Shown piece after piece: positions 46,742 to 56,960 of a stretch of DNA of 64,000 nucleotides; position 1 is the first letter of the stretch; each line of letters opens with the position of its first letter. Source of the stretch: Brucella sp. BE17 (GTDB lineage: Bacteria; Pseudomonadota; Alphaproteobacteria; Rhizobiales; Rhizobiaceae); NCBI RefSeq assembly GCF_039545455.1, contig NZ_CP154467.1, forward strand, positions 1,978,501-2,042,500, read 5' to 3'. The position numbers and the translations under genes were made by a program. Under the pieces are notes generated by a model. It ran no database searches. It was not told the origin of the DNA and was given only the letters and a program-made list of their open reading frames with translations.

Positions 46742-47998
46742 ATGGCCAATGATACAACGCAGCATTCCGTTATCGACCCGGTTAAACTCGAACGTCTGGC
46801 GGAGGTTGCAATTCGTGTCGGGCTGCAACTGCGTGAGGGGCAGGATCTGGTCGTCACAGCACCTGTGGTGGCACTGCCTCTGGTGAGGCTGGTCGCCAAG
46901 CACGCCTATAAGGCCGGTGCCGGGCTGGTAACGCCATTTTTTGCCGATGATGACATTGCGCTGGCGCGGTATGAGAATGCGCCCGATGCAAGTTTCGACC
47001 GCGCCTCGGACTGGCTCTATGAGGGCATGGCAAAAGCCTACGCAAATGGTGCTGCACGTCTGGCTATTGCTGCCGATAATCCAATGCTTTTGTCGTCACA
47101 GGACTCATCCAAAGTTTCGCGCGCCAATCGCGCCAATTCCAAGGCCTATCAACCGGCACTCGAAAAAATTGCCGGTTTCGATATCAACTGGAACATCGTC
47201 TCCTATCCCAATCCGGACTGGGCAAAGCTGATGTTTCCTGAGGATACGCAGGATGTTGCCACCCGCAAGCTGGCCGAGGCGATCTTTGCGGCCTCGCGCG
47301 TCGATGTCGAAGATCCGGTCGGCGCATGGGCCGCGCATAATGCAGCACTGCGCACGCGCACGCGTTTTCTCAATGCAAAGCGCTTCAGTGCACTACATTT
47401 CAAGGGGCCAGGCACTGATCTGATCGTCGGGCTTGCCGATGGGCATGAATGGCACGGCGGTGCATCAACGGCCAAGAACGGCATTACCTGTAATCCCAAC
47501 ATTCCGACCGAAGAGGTATTTACCACGCCGCATGCGCTTCGCGTTGATGGTTATGTTTCAAGCACCAAGCCGCTGTCGCATCAGGGAACGCTGATCGACA
47601 ATATCGCCGTGCGCTTTGAAGGCGGGCGCATCATTGAAGCAAAGGCAAGCCGCGGCGAGGAAGTGCTTGCAAAAGTGCTGGACACGGATGAAGGCGCAAG
47701 AAGGCTCGGTGAAGTAGCACTTGTGCCGCATTCCTCGCCGATTTCGCAGAGCGGGCTTTTGTTCTACAACACGCTGTTTGATGAAAATGCGGCAAGCCAT
47801 ATCGCGCTCGGCCAGTGCTATTCCAAATGTTTTGTCGATGGCGCGAAATTGTCACCGGATGAGATCGCGGCACAAGGCGGCAATGCGAGCCTGATCCATA
47901 TCGACTGGATGATCGGCTCAGACCAGATCGATGTGGACGGAGTGCGTGCCGATGGCAGCCGTGAGCCGGTGATGCGATGCGGCGAATGGGCCGAGTGA
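46742..47998 (+). CDS. M29 family aminopeptidase
   Basis: A 418-residue cytoplasmic metallo-aminopeptidase of the AmpS/AmpT type. The family pattern includes LAEVAIRVGLQLREGQDLVV (about 15-34), the GHEWHGG segment, NIPTEEVFTTPHALRVDGYV with metal-binding Glu residues, and GQCYSKC plus HIDWMIGSD near the C terminus, which provide His and Asp ligands. The ATG at 46742 follows AAAAAGG; an upstream in-frame start at 46733 adds MNS. A perfect bidirectional terminator follows. Confidence 0.92.
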   Translation: MANDTTQHSVIDPVKLERLAEVAIRVGLQLREGQDLVVTAPVVALPLVRLVAKHAYKAGAGLVTPFFADDDIALARYENAPDASFDRASDWLYEGMAKAYANGAARLAIAADNPMLLSSQDSSKVSRANRANSKAYQPALEKIAGFDINWNIVSYPNPDWAKLMFPEDTQDVATRKLAEAIFAASRVDVEDPVGAWAAHNAALRTRTRFLNAKRFSALHFKGPGTDLIVGLADGHEWHGGASTAKNGITCNPNIPTEEVFTTPHALRVDGYVSSTKPLSHQGTLIDNIAVRFEGGRIIEAKASRGEEVLAKVLDTDEGARRLGEVALVPHSSPISQSGLLFYNTLFDENAASHIALGQCYSKCFVDGAKLSPDEIAAQGGNASLIHIDWMIGSDQIDVDGVRADGSREPVMRCGEWAE

Positions 47999-48000
47999 AA

Positions 48001-48039
48001 AAAAGCAAAGGCCGGAGAAGTTCTCCGGCCTTTGCTTTT
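48001..48039. terminator. Perfect bidirectional terminator between the aminopeptidase gene and dps
   Basis: The two 19-base arms (48001-48019, starting AAAAGCAAAGGCCGG, and 48021-48039) are exact inverted copies with one central base. A and T runs at the ends serve the two converging genes. Confidence 0.92.
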
Positions 48040-48053
48040 GGGGAAAGATATAA

Positions 48054-48551
48054 TCAGTTCTTTTCCTGCACATGCGCTTCCAGGAACCAGAGCGCTTTGT
48101 CGAGCGAGCGCGAGGCGGCGGTAAAAATATCAGCCGAGTTATCATCGCCCGCTTCGTCGGCATCCTTGATCGATTTGCGCAAAAGATTGGCGACATCGCC
48201 ATAGCGCTCGATCAATGCGCCAAGATGGTCATGCACGGCATAAATATCGGTCGGATAAGGTTTTAGCTTTGTTTCGCTGGCGACAACCTGTGTCGTGCCA
48301 AGGGCCGTACCGCCAAGCTGCACGGCGCGTTCGGCAATCGTATCGACATGATTGTCGAGATCGGCGCGGAAAGTGTCGAGCATTTCGTGCACGGCAATGA
48401 ATTGCGGACCCTTGAGGTTCCAGTGTGCCTGCTTGGTAATGAGCGCCAGATCGATGGTTGCGGCCAGATTTTCATTCAAAAGTGCAATCACCGTCGTCTT
48501 GGCATTGGAGGGAAGATCGTTGCGGGTTGCATGCATCGACTTCTTGGACAT
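48054..48551 (-). CDS. dps: DNA-binding ferritin-like protein Dps
   Basis: A 165-residue Dps family protein that forms a 12-mer, oxidises Fe(II) with hydrogen peroxide and stores iron while shielding DNA. The ferroxidase centre residues are in [20 protein letters not shown] and [17 protein letters not shown] (His, Asp, Glu). The N-terminal tail with several Lys and Arg residues may bind DNA. The start at 48551 follows GAGGATAAA; a longer frame reaches 48620. The 257-bp region between dps and tsaB shows no gene. Confidence 0.95.
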   Translation of the reverse strand: MSKKSMHATRNDLPSNAKTTVIALLNENLAATIDLALITKQAHWNLKGPQFIAVHEMLDTFRADLDNHVDTIAERAVQLGGTALGTTQVVASETKLKPYPTDIYAVHDHLGALIERYGDVANLLRKSIKDADEAGDDNSADIFTAASRSLDKALWFLEAHVQEKN

Positions 48552-48808
48552 TTTATCCTCATATCCTTTTTTGATGCCGGCTTTATCTGGTCCGGCTAGC
48601 GACGATTGGGAGTTCGTCATGAGCAGCGCAATGGATCATGCATAAGGTGCTTGCCGGGCCATTAAAAAGCCGCAGCCAAGCTGGCACACTCCTGCACCTG
48701 TGCGGGAAACGCTCTTGAGCGGATATGGTTCCCTCCATTGCGCTGAATTTTCCCGACCTTTCTGTGCTTTAGCTTGTCGGCAGACCAAATCTGATTTACG
48801 CAACCGCT

Positions 48809-49498
48809 ATGAAAATACTTGCACTCGATACCGCAGCCTCCTGGTGTGCCGCCGCTGTTCTGGATAAAGAGCACGATAGCGTGCTTGGCGCAGTCAGCGA
48901 AAATATCGGCAAAGGCCATGCCGAAGTGCTGATGGATCATATCGGGCGCGCGTTGGCGCAGGCAGCCCTCTCGATCCGTGATATTGATCGCGTGGCGGTC
49001 AATGTCGGCCCGGGTTCGTTTACTGGCGTGCGCATCGGTGTTTCTGCGGCGCGTGGCTTTGCGCTTGCGCTTGATTGCCCGGCCATTGGCATCACCGCCT
49101 TTGAGGCGCTGGCCTTTGAAACGCAGGACAAGACCGCCGGAAAACCTGTGACGGTGTTTCTCGACGCACACCGCGGCGAGATTTATGCGCAAGGCTTTGA
49201 TGCCGGACTGCATCCATTGTCGCAACCGCTCATCTTTTCGCGTGGAGAGGCTGAAGCCTATGCGCGCGCGCTGTCCGGCGATACCGTTTTGGCCGGTTCT
49301 GCTGCCGCATCCATCAATGAGGCCTGTGGCGGCGGATTTGCATTGGCGTCCCTTGAGCCGACGGCCCGGATCGATACTTATGCCCGGCTTGGCGCAAAGC
49401 GTGCGTCGGGTGACGCGCCAAAGCCGCTTTATATGCGTGGACCCGATGCCAAGCCGCAGGTGGGGTTTGCATTGCCGCGCAAGCCAGCCGGAGTATAG
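48809..49498 (+). CDS. tsaB: tRNA threonylcarbamoyladenosine biosynthesis protein TsaB
   Basis: A 229-residue protein of the ASKHA fold. It partners TsaD and TsaE in making the t6A base at position 37 of tRNAs that read ANN codons. LALDTAASWCAAAV (4-17) and VNVGPGSFTGVRIGVSAARG (about 64-83) are the classic TsaB motifs. It starts the plus-strand housekeeping run and is followed by rimI after 3 bases. Confidence 0.95.
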   Translation: MKILALDTAASWCAAAVLDKEHDSVLGAVSENIGKGHAEVLMDHIGRALAQAALSIRDIDRVAVNVGPGSFTGVRIGVSAARGFALALDCPAIGITAFEALAFETQDKTAGKPVTVFLDAHRGEIYAQGFDAGLHPLSQPLIFSRGEAEAYARALSGDTVLAGSAAASINEACGGGFALASLEPTARIDTYARLGAKRASGDAPKPLYMRGPDAKPQVGFALPRKPAGV

Positions 49499-49501
49499 AC
49501 G

Positions 49502-50014
49502 ATGATGGGCTTGTTGTTTGGGCGCTTTGCGCACAGAGCGGTTTCCGTGGAGCCGCTCGCTGTCAAGGACAGCCAGGCAATCCAGCGCCTTCATGCGGTC
49601 GCCTTTCATCATGGCTGGAGTTCGGATGATTTCCGCTCGCTGATTGTGCAGGATACGGTTTTCGGCTTCGTGGCGCGCCCGCACGGCAAGCCCGATGCGG
49701 TTTGTGGGTTCGTACTTGCGCGCCTTGTGGCGGGTGAGGCGGAAATCCTGACCATCGCCGTTGCGCGTGAGATGCAGCGACACGGTGTCGGCCGCGCATT
49801 GATGGATGCAGTATTACGTCATCTCTATCAGGAGCGTACTGAGACGCTGTTTCTGGAAGTGGATGCCGCCAATGTGGCGGCACAGGCGCTTTATAGGCGC
49901 CTGGGATTTCACAAGGTGGGAGATCGTCCGGCCTACTATGAAACTGCCGATGGGCGCTCATCAGCACTCATTCTGCGCCGTGATCTGGTACGCAATGCAG
50001 AGACGCCGCAATGA
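49502..50014 (+). CDS. rimI: Ribosomal protein S18 N-acetyltransferase RimI-like
   Basis: A 170-residue GNAT protein. The acetyl-CoA loop REMQRHGVGRALMDAVLRHL (about 83-102) has the Q/R-x-x-G-x-G/A signature. LEVDAANVAAQALYRRLGF follows, as in RimI, with YYETADGRSSALILRRDL at the end. RimI acetylates the N-terminal alanine of S18. Position next to tsaB supports the assignment. The last codons overlap the next gene by 4 bases (ATGA). Confidence 0.9.
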   Translation: MMGLLFGRFAHRAVSVEPLAVKDSQAIQRLHAVAFHHGWSSDDFRSLIVQDTVFGFVARPHGKPDAVCGFVLARLVAGEAEILTIAVAREMQRHGVGRALMDAVLRHLYQERTETLFLEVDAANVAAQALYRRLGFHKVGDRPAYYETADGRSSALILRRDLVRNAETPQ

Positions 50015-50814
50015 TTGGCGCAATCCGCATTTTTATCGTGGTTGCGGCCATGGTGGCGCTCTGTCTCACGTTGATCCCGGTTCAATATGTGTTTCTGAAA
50101 CTCAAAAATGGCTGGAAGCGCAGCCTGCCGAAGCTCTTTCATCGCATAGCGGCGCGGCTGTTCGGGTTTCGCATTCGCACGGTGGGGGAAATACATCGCG
50201 GGCGTCCGCTGCTGCTGGTTGCCAACCACACATCATGGAGCGATATCATCGTGATGTCGGCAGTGGGGCAGGTGTCGTTTATTGCCAAGTCGGATGTGCG
50301 GAGCTGGCCGGTTTTCGGCCATTTTGCGATTTTGCAGCGCACCGTTTTCGTCGAGCGCGAGCGGCGCGGCAAGACCGGCGAACAGACCTCCGAGATCGCA
50401 AAGCGCCTGATTGCGGGCGATGCGATGGTGCTTTTCCCGGAAGGCACGACTTCGGATGGCAATCGTGTGCTGCCGTTCAAGACGGCACTTTTTGGTGCAG
50501 CCCACGCGGCGATCCGCGAAGCAGGCGTTGCGGAAGTGATAGTGCAGCCGGTGGCGATTGCCTACACACATGTGCATGGCATGGCGATGGGGCGCTATCA
50601 TCGCCCGATTGCTTCATGGCCGGGCGATGTCGAGCTGATGCCGCATTTGAAGGGTATCTTGCGCGAAGGTGCCATTGACGTCGAGGTGCGTTTTGGCGAG
50701 CCGGTGGTGGTGACAGCGGCAACCGATCGCAAGGCGTTGGCACGCACTATGGAAGCCAAGGTGCGGGCATTGCTGCAAACTGCCCTTCTTGGACGAGAAA
50801 TTTCGGAAGAATAG
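50011..50814 (+). CDS. 1-acyl-sn-glycerol-3-phosphate acyltransferase (PlsC-like)
   Basis: A 267-residue inner-membrane protein. An N-terminal membrane segment spans about residues 3-29. The acyltransferase domain has NHTSWSD with H73 and D78 of the HX4D motif, FVERERRGK (motif II) and LFPEGTTSDG (motif III, about 147-156). It likely makes phosphatidic acid or acylates an ornithine lipid; OlsA-type enzymes have the same motifs, so the acceptor is uncertain. The start codon overlaps the rimI stop. Confidence 0.9.
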   Translation: MIGAIRIFIVVAAMVALCLTLIPVQYVFLKLKNGWKRSLPKLFHRIAARLFGFRIRTVGEIHRGRPLLLVANHTSWSDIIVMSAVGQVSFIAKSDVRSWPVFGHFAILQRTVFVERERRGKTGEQTSEIAKRLIAGDAMVLFPEGTTSDGNRVLPFKTALFGAAHAAIREAGVAEVIVQPVAIAYTHVHGMAMGRYHRPIASWPGDVELMPHLKGILREGAIDVEVRFGEPVVVTAATDRKALARTMEAKVRALLQTALLGREISEE

Positions 50815-50869
50815 AAGCGACAAGTTTGTCACCTTTCAAAGCGACGATAAAAGCTGTAGATAGCCGCGC

Positions 50870-52258
50870 ATGAGCGAAAATAGAACCGATATCCAGAAAG
50901 CACCGGCAGGCAACAACACGCGCAAGGTTTTTGTCAAAACCTATGGCTGCCAGATGAATGTCTATGACAGCCAGCGCATGGCCGATAGCCTTGCCGCGGA
51001 CGGCTATGTCGCGACCGATACGCCGGATGATGCCGATCTGGTGCTGCTCAATACCTGCCATATCCGCGAAAAGGCATCGGAAAAGCTCTATTCGGCGCTG
51101 GGCCGCCTGCGCAAGATGAAGGACAAACGTCAGGCTGATGGGCGAGAGCTGACCATCGGTGTGGCCGGTTGTGTCGCACAGGCCGAAGGACAGGAAATCC
51201 TGCGCCGTGCGCCCAATGTCGATCTGGTCATCGGCCCGCAGACCTATCACCGCCTGCCCAATGCCCTGGCGCGGGTTCGCTCCGGCGAAAAAGTGGTCGA
51301 AACAGACTATGCGCTCGAAGATAAGTTCGAGCATCTGCCTGCGCCCAAACGCGAAGAGGTCCGCAAGCGCGGCGTCTCCGCATTTTTGACGGTGCAGGAA
51401 GGCTGCGATAAATTCTGCACTTTCTGCGTCGTGCCCTATACGCGCGGATCGGAAGTCTCGCGCAGTGTGAAGCAGATCGTGGCGGAAGCCGAACGCCTCG
51501 CCGATAGCGGCGTGCGCGAATTGACCCTGTTGGGCCAGAACGTCAATGCCTGGCACGGCGCGGGCGATGATGGCCGCGAATGGGGCCTGGGTGAATTGTT
51601 GTTTCGTCTCGCCCGCATTCCCGGTGTGGCGCGGCTGCGTTATACGACCAGCCATCCGCGCGACATGGACGACAGCCTGATTGCCGCGCACCGCGATTTG
51701 CGGCAATTGATGCCCTATCTGCACCTGCCTGTGCAGTCAGGCTCCGACCGCATTCTCAAGGCCATGAACCGCCGCCACAAGGCTGATGAATATGTGCGGC
51801 TCATTGAGCGTATTCGTGGTGTCCGTCCCGATATGGCGCTGTCGGGCGATTTCATCGTCGGCTTTCCCGGTGAAACGGATCAGGATTTCGAGGATACGAT
51901 GCAGCTTGTGCGCGAGGTTCATTACGCTCAGGCCTATTCGTTCAAGTATTCGCCGCGTCCGGGAACGCCCGGTGCCGATCTTGCTAATCACGTTGAAGAA
52001 TCGGTCAAGGACGAACGGCTGCAACGGTTGCAAGCGCTTCTGGCCGAGCAGCAATATGCGTTCCAGAATTCGATGATCGGACGCGAGATGGATGTGCTCA
52101 TTGAAAAGCCGGGCCGCGAGGCGGGGCAGATGATGGGTCGTTCGCCCTGGCTTCTGCCCGCAGTTGTAGAAAACTGCAGCAATGTGGTCGGTGATATTAT
52201 TCCTGTGAAAATTTACGCTACCGGCACCAATAGTCTTATTGCGCAAAAACTGCCCTGA
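50870..52258 (+). CDS. miaB: tRNA-2-methylthio-N6-dimethylallyladenosine synthase MiaB
   Basis: A 462-residue radical SAM methylthiotransferase that converts i6A37 to ms2i6A37 in tRNA. The N-terminal domain has the three Cys for the auxiliary cluster in [21 protein letters not shown] and VAGCVAQ. The radical SAM motif is CDKFCTFC near residue 185. [18 protein letters not shown] and the C-terminal TRAM domain (about 395-460) complete the family layout. Normal length. It lies 55 bp after the acyltransferase gene. Confidence 0.97.
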   Translation: MSENRTDIQKAPAGNNTRKVFVKTYGCQMNVYDSQRMADSLAADGYVATDTPDDADLVLLNTCHIREKASEKLYSALGRLRKMKDKRQADGRELTIGVAGCVAQAEGQEILRRAPNVDLVIGPQTYHRLPNALARVRSGEKVVETDYALEDKFEHLPAPKREEVRKRGVSAFLTVQEGCDKFCTFCVVPYTRGSEVSRSVKQIVAEAERLADSGVRELTLLGQNVNAWHGAGDDGREWGLGELLFRLARIPGVARLRYTTSHPRDMDDSLIAAHRDLRQLMPYLHLPVQSGSDRILKAMNRRHKADEYVRLIERIRGVRPDMALSGDFIVGFPGETDQDFEDTMQLVREVHYAQAYSFKYSPRPGTPGADLANHVEESVKDERLQRLQALLAEQQYAFQNSMIGREMDVLIEKPGREAGQMMGRSPWLLPAVVENCSNVVGDIIPVKIYATGTNSLIAQKLP

Positions 52259-52360
52259 ATGCATGATGGTTAACAGGCAGATGTTTCGGCGCGTGAGTCT
52301 CTTGCCGAGAATGCTGTCGCAATTTTGTTTGCAATGCGTGAACCTTTTAAGGAGATACGG

Positions 52361-53488
52361 TTGAGCGCTACGGAAAAGCTGAAGTCTGCCCAGAAGTCTG
52401 CCCAAAAATCTGCAAAGCCAACCAGTCATACGCAAAATAAACCGGCGCAAAAAACTCCGGTGATCGAACCGGCGAACAACTCACCGGAAAAATCATCGGC
52501 GGGGGCCTCAGACATGGCCCACATCGTGCTTACCTTCGACAATAACCGTCTTGCGAGCGCGCTTTACGGCCAGTTCGACGAGAATCTGGCCCGTATCGAG
52601 CAAAAGCTTGGTGTCGATGTCCGCTCCAAGGGCAATCAACTGTCGATCCGGGGCGAAGCAGTGGCTACCGAACAGGCACGCCGTGCGCTCGATCATCTCT
52701 ATGAAAGCGTGCAGAAGGGCCATGAGCTGAGCGTATCCGACGTTGATGGTGCATTGCGCATGGCAATCGCCGCTGACGATCAGTTGAGCCTGCCGACGCT
52801 GGAAAACAAGGGTAAGCTGTCTGCTGCCCAGATTTCCACGCGCAAGAAGACGATCTTTGCCCGCACGCCGACGCAGGATGCCTATATGCGTGCGCTCGAC
52901 CGCTCCGAACTGGTCTTCGGTGTCGGACCGGCGGGTACCGGCAAGACCTATCTGGCGGTGGCGCATGCTGCGATGCTTTTGGAACGCGGCCTTGTCGAGC
53001 GCATCATCCTGTCGCGTCCAGCGGTGGAGGCGGGCGAGCGTCTCGGCTTCCTGCCCGGTGACATGAAGGAAAAGGTCGATCCCTATCTGCGTCCGCTTTA
53101 TGACGCGCTTTACGATATGATGCCTGCGGAAAAGGTCGAACGTGCCTTGATCGCCGGTGTGATTGAGATCGCGCCGCTTGCCTTCATGCGCGGGCGCACA
53201 CTGGCGCATGCCGCGGTTATTCTCGATGAAGCGCAGAACACCACCTCGATGCAGATGAAGATGTTTTTGACGCGTCTGGGCGAGGGATCACGCATGATAG
53301 TCACTGGTGATCCAAGCCAGATCGATCTGCCCCCCGGTCAGAAATCGGGTCTGGTGGAAGCGCTTCGGGTGCTTGAGGATGTGGAGGGTGTTATCAAGGT
53401 GCGCTTCACCGAAAAAGACGTGGTGCGTCATCCGCTGGTGGCAGCCATTGTCGGGGCCTATGACCGCGACGGCAAAAAACCGGCGTAA
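52361..53488 (+). CDS. phoH: PhoH family ATPase, TTG start
   Basis: A 375-residue protein. Walker A GPAGTGKTYLA (about 188-198) and Walker B AVILDEAQNTT mark the PhoH NTPase domain, and TGDPSQIDLPPGQKSGL follows. Residues about 50-120 form a KH-like segment. The first 45 residues are a K/S/Q/P-rich low-complexity tail with the near-repeats SAQKSAQKSA. The TTG at 52361 follows AAGGAG by 6 bases, a much better start than the ATG at 52325. It is grouped with ybeY, as in many bacteria, where the pair is linked to rRNA handling. Confidence 0.93.
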   Translation: MSATEKLKSAQKSAQKSAKPTSHTQNKPAQKTPVIEPANNSPEKSSAGASDMAHIVLTFDNNRLASALYGQFDENLARIEQKLGVDVRSKGNQLSIRGEAVATEQARRALDHLYESVQKGHELSVSDVDGALRMAIAADDQLSLPTLENKGKLSAAQISTRKKTIFARTPTQDAYMRALDRSELVFGVGPAGTGKTYLAVAHAAMLLERGLVERIILSRPAVEAGERLGFLPGDMKEKVDPYLRPLYDALYDMMPAEKVERALIAGVIEIAPLAFMRGRTLAHAAVILDEAQNTTSMQMKMFLTRLGEGSRMIVTGDPSQIDLPPGQKSGLVEALRVLEDVEGVIKVRFTEKDVVRHPLVAAIVGAYDRDGKKPA

Positions 53489-53582
53489 AGTCCGTTCTCT
53501 TGCAATTTGGGCGTGGCATAAGCATTTAAAAAGACGCCGTCTGCCTTCAGGCAGATGGCTTTTGCACAAATGAAAGGATGAT

Positions 53583-54104
53583 GTGACCTGCCCGAATGGG
53601 AGGTCGCCACTACAAGTGCCAGATAACACGATAGATATCGATCTCATGATCGAGGCCGGTTCATGGCCAGACGAAACCGTTCTTGAAGACCTTGTAAAAA
53701 AAGCTGTCGAGGCGGCATGGTCCAATCTGGACCTCAAGCATATGCCAAGCGAATTGAGTGTCGTCTTTACCGACGACGCTTCGATAAAGCTTCTCAACGC
53801 GCAATGGCGCGACAAGGACAAGGCGACCAATGTGTTGTCGTTTCCCGCCTTTCCTGTCAAGGCGGGTAGCCAGCCGGGTCCGATGCTCGGTGACATCGTC
53901 ATTGCCTATGAAACCGTCGAGCGCGAAGCCGCTGACGAGGGCAAGCCTGTCAACAATCACCTGACTCATCTGATCGTGCATGGATTTCTGCACCTTCTGG
54001 GTTATGATCATGAGACGGACATTGAGGCGGAGGAAATGGAGCGTCGGGAGCGCCAGATCCTTCATGCTCTTGCCATCTCCGACCCTTATGCTGTATGCGA
54101 TTAG
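53583..54104 (+). CDS. ybeY: Endoribonuclease YbeY
   Basis: A 173-residue zinc-dependent endoribonuclease used in 16S rRNA 3' maturation and quality control. The zinc motif H-x3-H-x5-H is [11 protein letters not shown] (about 137-147). [20 protein letters not shown] and [15 protein letters not shown] are the other family blocks. The GTG at 53583 has AAAGGA a few bases upstream. Homologous sequence begins near the GTG at 53616, so the true start could be there, with 162 residues. Confidence 0.93.
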   Translation: MTCPNGRSPLQVPDNTIDIDLMIEAGSWPDETVLEDLVKKAVEAAWSNLDLKHMPSELSVVFTDDASIKLLNAQWRDKDKATNVLSFPAFPVKAGSQPGPMLGDIVIAYETVEREAADEGKPVNNHLTHLIVHGFLHLLGYDHETDIEAEEMERRERQILHALAISDPYAVCD

Positions 54105-54124
54105 GACCTTAACAACGAACGACC

Positions 54125-55219
54125 ATGGCTGATCACACATCACACCCCCCGTCCGCCGGTGATAATCGCGGCGAAAATCAGGACGCCGAAGGGCAAAGTA
54201 CGCAGCGGCCGGTAGCGGCCGAGAAGCGTTCGATCCTGTCGAATATTTTCCCATTCATGCGCTCGCGCCAGCAAACGTCGCTGCGTGAGGATCTGGCAGA
54301 CGCGCTTTCCAGCACGGCAAGCCATCCAGATGAGGCCTTTTCGCCTGAAGAGAAGGCGATGCTGCACAATATCCTGAGCCTGCGTGAAATCCGCGTCGAG
54401 GATGTCATGATCCCTCGCGCCGATATCGAAGCCGTCGAGGTTTCGACGCCTTTGTGGGAATTGCTGGAACTTTTTGAGGAATCCGGTCATTCGCGCATGC
54501 CGGTCTATGCCGAAACGCTGGATGATCCACGCGGTATGGTGCATATCCGCGACGTGCTCAATTATATCACGCGTCAGACGCGTCAGAAGAAGGTCGATGC
54601 GGACCATCCGCAAATGCCAATCGAATTCGACATGAGCAGGCTTGACCTCACCAGAACGATCGGTGAACTCGATCTCATGCGTAAGCTTTTGTTCGTACCG
54701 CCGTCGATGATGGCGAGTGGACTCATGGCGCGTATGCAGGCAGCGCATATCCAGATGGCGCTGGTCATCGACGAATATGGCGGTACCGACGGACTGGTTT
54801 CGCTCGAAGACATTGTCGAAATGGTTGTCGGTGATATTGAAGATGAGCATGATGACGAAGAAATCATGTTGTCGAAAGAGGGTGACGGTGTTTTTGTCGT
54901 GGATGCCCGCGCCGATCTTGATGAGTTGGCTACAAAAATTGGTCCCTCATTCGAGGCGGGTGAGCACGGTGAGGATGTCGACACGGTTGGCGGACTCATT
55001 TTCTCGGTATTGGGCCGGATTCCGGTCGCAGGCGAGGTCGTGCAGGCGATCCCCGGTTACGAACTCCATGTATTGGAAGTCGATTCGCGCCGGGTGAAGA
55101 AGGTGCGCATCGTGCCGCTTTCGGGGGGCGATCGCAGCCATGACCACACCACTGGTGGTGCGCACAATGAAGCAAGATTTGCGGGCGAGGGGCTTGGAAG
55201 TTCAAAAGAGGCCCGATGA
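54125..55219 (+). CDS. CorC/HlyC-type CBS-domain protein
   Basis: A 364-residue protein without the DUF21 membrane part. Two CBS domains (about 85-215; VEDVMIPRADIEAVEVSTPL and MALVIDEYGGTDGLVSLEDI) are followed by the transporter-associated CorC domain (about 245-335; TVGGLIFSVLGRIPVAGEVV). The N and C termini are polar and disordered. CorC is tied to magnesium/cobalt efflux or membrane homeostasis; the ybeY-corC-lnt order is widely kept. The end overlaps the lnt start by 4 bases (ATGA). Confidence 0.92.
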   Translation: MADHTSHPPSAGDNRGENQDAEGQSTQRPVAAEKRSILSNIFPFMRSRQQTSLREDLADALSSTASHPDEAFSPEEKAMLHNILSLREIRVEDVMIPRADIEAVEVSTPLWELLELFEESGHSRMPVYAETLDDPRGMVHIRDVLNYITRQTRQKKVDADHPQMPIEFDMSRLDLTRTIGELDLMRKLLFVPPSMMASGLMARMQAAHIQMALVIDEYGGTDGLVSLEDIVEMVVGDIEDEHDDEEIMLSKEGDGVFVVDARADLDELATKIGPSFEAGEHGEDVDTVGGLIFSVLGRIPVAGEVVQAIPGYELHVLEVDSRRVKKVRIVPLSGGDRSHDHTTGGAHNEARFAGEGLGSSKEAR

Positions 55220-56814
55220 TTGAAAAAATCGCGGGCAGGATAATTTATTCAAGCGGCTGGCGTCGTGCGCTGGTCGCTTTTTTGAGTGGTGCTTTCGCAT
55301 CGCTGACGCAGGCACCTTATGATTTTCTGCTCGCGGGCTTCGTTTCTTTTCCTGTTCTCGTCTGGCTTATTGACGGTGTGCGAATTGCTCCGGATGCAGG
55401 AGCGATCAGGCGGTTTTTTCCCGCAGCACGGGTCGGCTGGTGGTTCGGCTTCGGTTATTTCGTCTCGGGTCTTTGGTGGATCGGGACGGCACTTCTGGTC
55501 GATGCGGACCAGTTTGCCTGGGCCTTGCCGCTGGCCGTGCTTGGACTGCCAGCCTTTCTCGCAACTTTCTATGCTTTTGCCGTTCTTGTTGCGCGTGGCC
55601 TCTGGTCAGACGGACTTGGGCGCATCTTTGCGCTCAGCTTCGGTTTTGCGCTTGCTGAATGGCTACGCTCCTTTCTTCTGACCGGGTTTCCCTGGAACGC
55701 TATCGGCTATGCTGTAATGCCCACGCCGCTTCTGATGCAGTCTGTCGCTTTGGTTGGTCTTTTCGGCATGAGCGCTTTGGCCACCCTCGTTTTTTCGAGC
55801 CCGGCGCTTTTTGCGGGCGGACGGTTTGCGCGGTGCGGATTGGCGCTTGCGACACTGATTACGGCTGCCCATGTCGGTTTCGGCGCATGGACCCTGTCGC
55901 GCGCACCTGCCGTTGGCGAGCAAAAAGGCGGGTTAACGATCCGCATCGTGCAACCTTCCATCGCGCAGGCGTTGAAATGGGATAATAGTGAGCGCCGTTC
56001 GATCTTCGACAGGTTGATCGAATTGACCGCTCGTCCGCCATTGGAAGGCAAGTCGCGCCCCGATGTCATTGTTTGGCCGGAAACGGCGGTGCCCTATCTT
56101 CTCTCATCGACCCCTTCGGCACTGACACGGATCGGTGAGACATTGCAGGCGGGACAGCTTCTTCTCACAGGTGCTGTGCGCGAACAGATCTCTGCCGATG
56201 GCAACGCGCCACGCTATTATAATTCCATTCTTTCAATCAATAATGAGGGCAGGATCGTCGGCTCCGCCGATAAGGTGCATCTGGTGCCTTTTGGTGAATA
56301 TCTGCCATTCGAGGGGCTATTGCGCAGGCTTGGGCTTCAGGAAGTGGTCGAAATGCCGGGCGGTTTCACTGCCGCCCCCTCGCGTCATACCGTTGCGGTC
56401 AACAACAATGTCCATTTTCTGCCGCTTATCTGTTACGAGGCTATCTTCCCCGATGAGCTTGGTTTCAGTGGGCCGAAGGCGGATGCCATCCTCAACGTGA
56501 CAAATGATGCCTGGTATGGCGATACACCCGGTCCCTACCAGCATTTCCGGCAGGCGCAGGTGCGCGCCGTCGAGCAGGGATTGCCGCTCATCCGTGCGGC
56601 CAATAACGGTATTTCAGCTGTTACGGATGCTTACGGTCGAATCACCACTCATCTTACACTCAATGAGATTGGTGTGATCGATGCCGACTTATCCCCAGCT
56701 CGTGTGCCATTCTGGGGAAAAGCGCCCGGTTTTCTCCAGACTGTTATCGCGCTGTTAACCTTGCTGGCTGCTAGCGTGGCCTTTCGATTATCATTCCACA
56801 GGCGTTTTAATTGA
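55216..56814 (+). CDS. lnt: Apolipoprotein N-acyltransferase
   Basis: A 532-residue inner-membrane enzyme that N-acylates the lipidated Cys of lipoproteins. Six to seven membrane segments in the first 230 residues are followed by a periplasmic nitrilase-like domain. The triad is visible: Glu in VIVWPETAVPYLL (near residue 293), Lys in ADKVHLVPFGEYLP (near 355) and Cys in LICYEAIFPDE (near 406). A last membrane segment lies at about 500-520. It serves the lipoproteins encoded at 45-46.5 kb among others. Confidence 0.95.
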   Translation: MIEKIAGRIIYSSGWRRALVAFLSGAFASLTQAPYDFLLAGFVSFPVLVWLIDGVRIAPDAGAIRRFFPAARVGWWFGFGYFVSGLWWIGTALLVDADQFAWALPLAVLGLPAFLATFYAFAVLVARGLWSDGLGRIFALSFGFALAEWLRSFLLTGFPWNAIGYAVMPTPLLMQSVALVGLFGMSALATLVFSSPALFAGGRFARCGLALATLITAAHVGFGAWTLSRAPAVGEQKGGLTIRIVQPSIAQALKWDNSERRSIFDRLIELTARPPLEGKSRPDVIVWPETAVPYLLSSTPSALTRIGETLQAGQLLLTGAVREQISADGNAPRYYNSILSINNEGRIVGSADKVHLVPFGEYLPFEGLLRRLGLQEVVEMPGGFTAAPSRHTVAVNNNVHFLPLICYEAIFPDELGFSGPKADAILNVTNDAWYGDTPGPYQHFRQAQVRAVEQGLPLIRAANNGISAVTDAYGRITTHLTLNEIGVIDADLSPARVPFWGKAPGFLQTVIALLTLLAASVAFRLSFHRRFN

Positions 56815-56839
56815 CAGGGTATTTCTGTTTATATGTTAT
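56811..56839 (+). promoter_or_regulatory. Candidate promoter of the XRE-family regulator gene
   Basis: TTGACA at 56811-56816 and TGTTAT at 56834-56839 are 17 bases apart. The -35 hexamer overlaps the lnt stop codon. A leader of about 120 bases follows. Consensus evidence only. Confidence 0.45.
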
Positions 56840-56960
56840 GAGCTCTCAGCGACGTTTCCTTGCGCGAATACGCCAGACTACCTCCCAAAACATAATGATG
56901 TTCCCGTTCGTTTGAACAGGGTATGAATGAAAGCTCGCAGCCGCGAGGAGTGACAATTGT

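Noticed and set aside
48552-48808. Possible promoter or OxyR-type site for dps
   Set aside because: The 257-bp gap shows only weak hairpins and no convincing consensus, so no site is called.
49502-50870. Missing fur/mur gene between rimI and miaB
   Set aside because: Some rhizobia carry a Fur-family gene here, but its absence is compatible with the Brucella-like layout and cannot be called unusual from one window.
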